A model generated the notes under the pieces. That model did not search any database. It saw only the letters and a list, made by a program, of their open reading frames with translations, and had not been told where the DNA came from. Both the position numbers and the translations under genes were made by a program. 64,000 bases of DNA from Picocystis sp. L7 (taxonomy: Eukaryota > Chlorophyta > Picocystophyceae > Picocystales > Picocystaceae). The first letter of the stretch is position 1; each line of letters starts with the position of its first letter. This document shows, in pieces, positions 61,343 to 64,000 of the stretch. Where the stretch lies: assembly GCA_020975725.1 (NCBI GenBank), contig QXJR01000011.1:1-64000 (forward strand). Direction: 5' to 3'.

Positions 61343-62449
61343 TCAACGGCGTGGCGACGCACCGCCTTCTTCCGGCGTGCCGAATCCTATGTCCCAGTAT
61401 CCCGTGGGCGTCGGAGGTGGCGCGTGACAGGCGCGATGGCGACCCACGAACTGGCGGAACGGACTCGCGTCCGCTCGACGTGGTGCACCTCCGGGATCCT
61501 GCTCCTGGTGGTGCTGGCAAGGAAAGAGGGACACCTCTTCCCCCAAAGCTTCGTAGAAACCGCGACATTGGGCGCAATCGTGTGCAGGGAGTGCCTCCCG
61601 TTCCACACGTCCACGGACCACGGTCGCGTACTTGTACCCTGGAGGTGAGGAACGGAAGACGTCCGAACCGACATGTACAACGGCTGGTGACGGTGCTTCC
61701 GTCGGCGTGTCCTCCAAGACCTCGATGGGATCCGTCCAATCGCTGCCTCCTTCGCGAAGGCGCGGCGAAGGATCCGTCCGTCTGGCGGTCGACGAAGGTG
61801 GAAACGAAGCCGAAGGGGCCTCCCCTGGTCCTGGAGGTCGCGAGGCCTCTTCCTTCACGCCTGCGCATCGCTCCAGGAGCTCTTCCGACACATTGGCTTC
61901 GAACGCTTGGTTCTCTCGGTCGTCCTCTGGCGCGGAAAGACGCAAGGAAAGTGGCCCAGGTGCGCTCTTGGCCGTTCCCAATCCCTCGTCCAAGATGTCC
62001 GGTGTGGATCGTTCGGCGGCGGATCGGCAGTGCAAGACGAGTGCATCGACTTCTTGGCTCGCAGATCCGTCTCTGGATCCAGGCTTGGATCGAGTCCCTC
62101 CTTCGCACGCTCGATCTTCCTCGCTCGCCGCTCCCGTTTCCGGTCGGTTCCGTTTGCATCCTCTCGATCCTTCGTCCAGCTTCCTCTTGATTTCCTCGTA
62201 CTTGTTCCGGTAGATGTCTTTCTTCCGCTTGAGATCCACGGCCACGCGCTTGGCGCACTCCACATCGATCCGAAGCTCGTCTCGCTCCCGCTGCAAGGCC
62301 GTGCACTTGTCTTTCCACTTCTGCACCTCCCTTTCGGCGACCTCCACGTCTCGTTCGATCCGGTCCTTGACTTGTCCACCCAGGTCCTTCAGGGCACCTT
62401 CCATCCTCTCCCAGGCCTCTCTGGCGCTCCCGAACCCGGACCCCTCCAT
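61343..62449 (-). CDS. COM1: CtIP/Sae2/COM1 DNA-end resection factor
   Basis: The 368-residue product has an N-terminal coiled coil (about 15-90; VAEREVQKWKDKCTALQRER), a long disordered middle, and the conserved Sae2/CtIP C-terminal domain. That domain reads YKYATVVRGRVEREALPAHDCAQCRGFY and then FVGRHRACHAPPPTPTGYWD followed by IGFGTPEE. The CxxC pair and the RHR..PPxTPxxYWxIGF signature are diagnostic. The protein activates MRE11 nuclease to start resection of DNA double-strand breaks in meiosis and repair. I chose the ATG at 62449; one 45 bp upstream is in frame. Confidence 0.9.
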   Translation of the reverse strand: MEGSGFGSAREAWERMEGALKDLGGQVKDRIERDVEVAEREVQKWKDKCTALQRERDELRIDVECAKRVAVDLKRKKDIYRNKYEEIKRKLDEGSRGCKRNRPETGAASEEDRACEGGTRSKPGSRDGSASQEVDALVLHCRSAAERSTPDILDEGLGTAKSAPGPLSLRLSAPEDDRENQAFEANVSEELLERCAGVKEEASRPPGPGEAPSASFPPSSTARRTDPSPRLREGGSDWTDPIEVLEDTPTEAPSPAVVHVGSDVFRSSPPGYKYATVVRGRVEREALPAHDCAQCRGFYEALGEEVSLFPCQHHQEQDPGGAPRRADASPFRQFVGRHRACHAPPPTPTGYWDIGFGTPEEGGASPRR

Positions 62450-62670
62450 CCCACGTGTCACGAACGTCGCCTGCTCATGTCCGCTTCGACACAAGGGAAT
62501 CCTCCTGCTGCGCGTGCTTTGCTCCTGTCCACCCCCTTGCGAATATTCGCAAAGGCGGGGTGACCGTTGGTCCCGGAAGGATGGGCCCTTTTTGCTGTCC
62601 TTTCACGGTCCATGGGGCGTGGTTTGGATTTGAACGGATCCTCGACAGATGTGGCTGGGAGCGACACGCC
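62450..62670. promoter_or_regulatory. Bidirectional promoter region COM1 / partial gene
   Basis: About 220 bp between divergent start codons. No TTCGAA palindrome is found here. Confidence 0.35.
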
Positions 62671-64000
62671 ATGGCGGACGTCAACGGGAAGATGGGAAGC
62701 AAAACACCCTTGCCAGAAGCCATGAGAGGGAACCTGGGCAGGTGGAAGGACAAGAAGACACCCGCCACCGCGAAAAGGAGGCTGGGAACCGCCCGATGTG
62801 CCGTGGACGCGGAGATGGAACCCATACCCGTGGACCTGCTCTCGCCCAACGTCACCTTCCGAAAGGTTCGGAAAGACGCAGGAGGAAACAAGGCAAAAGG
62901 GAACGATAAAGAGGTGGGTGGTGTGGAACAGGTAACGGATGGAAAGGAAAACCGAGGGTTTGAACCGCAAGAAGAAAATACCACGAGGCCGTGGTTGGAC
63001 GACGGCCGCCAGGAGGAGAACCAAGAAAACGAAGAAACCCTGCAGCCTACAGCGTCCGAAGAAGGCTCCGCAGGTCGCTCGAACGAGAAGCAGGGATACG
63101 AAAGCGTTGTCGACAAGTCGAAAGACATGGAGCCGGTCACGGAAGACGTGCTCAAGCGATGGGACCGTGGACTGAAACGCATCCAAGAAGGCCTTCGTTG
63201 GCTGAGAGACGATGGAGGAAAGGACGCCCACGTCGTCCTGGCTATGTTCCTGGAGGGACACGGGGCAATGGAAAACGAAACAGAAGCCAAAGTCCTTCGA
63301 AAATGTGTGGAAGCCATTGACGGTTACGTTCCTCTCTCCGCCCGATTCAGGGACAAGGTAAGCCAGGAATCCACAGAAGAAGACTACAGAAGCTGTCGCA
63401 GCTCCTTGGGGGAACAAGAATCGTCCTCTGATTCCAGAAAAGATTACGAGGATTGCGATGCCGATGTGGCAGATGAAGTCCATGAGGAGGAAGGCACGGG
63501 TCCGCCACAGCCGCGCAAGTTGAGCTTTGGATCGCACACATCCAGCCAATCAGAGGTGGCGGACGCCAAACCAGGAACGGATGCCCTGCTCGTCGACCTG
63601 GAAAAGGCATCGATTTCCTCCCACGGACACTCAGAAGATGATGCCTTTCATGTTCCATCCTCGAGGAGGCCAGGAACCAGGCGGGTCCATCTTTTGTTGA
63701 GCGACGAAGAGGCTGTCTGTTCGCCATCCGCATCGGAGGAACGTTCCCCTGCCAATCCGAAGCCATCTACTGCATCGGATGACTGGCTCGAAGGGCCGGT
63801 TGGTTTTTCTACCGCAGTTAGGTTCCAAATCAGCGAGGAAGCCAAGCGCTTTTCTCCCCAACGTACATCTGCAGCGAAGGGGCGTGGGAAGCCCAAGCGG
63901 TTGCCCAAGTCTCCCTTCATCGATGACCAGGCGACAGAAAGAAATCATTTGGTGATGGACGAGTCGGACGCCAGCGAACCATACGAAAGCAGCTTCATCA
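62671..64000 (+). CDS. 5' part of a large acidic, low-complexity protein, unknown
   Basis: A single frame is open from the ATG at 62671 through the end of the window (at least 443 residues), so the gene is truncated by the window edge. The N terminus is MADVNGKMGSKTPLPEAMR. A possible folded helical part lies near residues 155-225 (DVLKRWDRGLKRIQEGLRWL, AHVVLAMFLEGHGAMENE, VLRKCVEAIDGYVPLSARF). The rest is rich in Ser, Glu and Asp and probably disordered, with short basic patches (AAKGRGKPKRLPKSP). The end FIDDQATERN and SDASEPYESSFI recall acidic motifs of chromatin or DNA-repair proteins, but I do not recognise a family. Confidence 0.75.
   Translation, partial: MADVNGKMGSKTPLPEAMRGNLGRWKDKKTPATAKRRLGTARCAVDAEMEPIPVDLLSPNVTFRKVRKDAGGNKAKGNDKEVGGVEQVTDGKENRGFEPQEENTTRPWLDDGRQEENQENEETLQPTASEEGSAGRSNEKQGYESVVDKSKDMEPVTEDVLKRWDRGLKRIQEGLRWLRDDGGKDAHVVLAMFLEGHGAMENETEAKVLRKCVEAIDGYVPLSARFRDKVSQESTEEDYRSCRSSLGEQESSSDSRKDYEDCDADVADEVHEEEGTGPPQPRKLSFGSHTSSQSEVADAKPGTDALLVDLEKASISSHGHSEDDAFHVPSSRRPGTRRVHLLLSDEEAVCSPSASEERSPANPKPSTASDDWLEGPVGFSTAVRFQISEEAKRFSPQRTSAAKGRGKPKRLPKSPFIDDQATERNHLVMDESDASEPYESSFI

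Overview
The window is nuclear DNA of a photosynthetic eukaryote, most likely a small-celled alga of the green lineage. Spliceosomal introns of about 70-330 nt with GT..AG ends, a nuclear-type tRNA, an APC/C subunit, transportin, ARF and a nucleoporin-like protein show it is eukaryotic. UDP-sulfoquinovose synthase, a plant-type WCRKC thioredoxin, a TerC membrane protein, an RbcX-like protein and CRY-DASH point to a plastid. The WCRKC thioredoxin family is best known from green plants and algae. The axonemal inner-arm dynein light chain p28 implies a flagellum at some life stage. I cannot name the genus.

Left part (1 to about 5.6 kb): repeat-rich and gene-poor. It has a 20-bp GC-rich minisatellite with a 265-bp higher-order period, a 183-bp tandem repeat, a pair of similar C-run/ATCGCA dispersed repeats, a short telomere-like stretch, one possible small spliced gene and a decayed coding region. 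From 5.7 to about 24 kb, recognisable genes are separated by large gaps that are often more AT-rich: bestrophin, V-ATPase D, IMP3, phosphopantetheinyl transferase, a four-CBS protein, ARF (five exons), WCRKC thioredoxin and TrmO.

Right part (24.8-64 kb): compact and GC-richer, with spacers mostly of 200-1,000 bp. In order: dynein p28, SQD1, APC11, asparagine synthetase, an RbcX-like protein, IMPACT/YIH1, a PILS-type carrier, a bacterial-type peptidoglycan amidase, TerC, a LacZ-family glycosidase, an F-box protein, a NUP43-like WD protein, AFG1-like ATPase, tRNA-Thr(UGU), transportin, a ZNF706-like zinc finger, SCAMP, CRY-DASH, a PRMT9-like double methyltransferase, an amino-acid permease, a CtIP/Sae2 homologue, and the 5' part of an acidic, disordered-looking protein that runs off the window.

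These are unrelated housekeeping, plastid and trafficking genes in alternating orientation. Many right-half promoters carry a perfect or near-perfect 14-bp palindrome around TTCGAA. The most unusual genes are the amidase, whose PG-binding/Amidase_3/SPOR architecture is bacterial, the LacZ-type enzyme with an inserted membrane-like helix, and the PRMT9-like protein with altered double-E loops in both halves.
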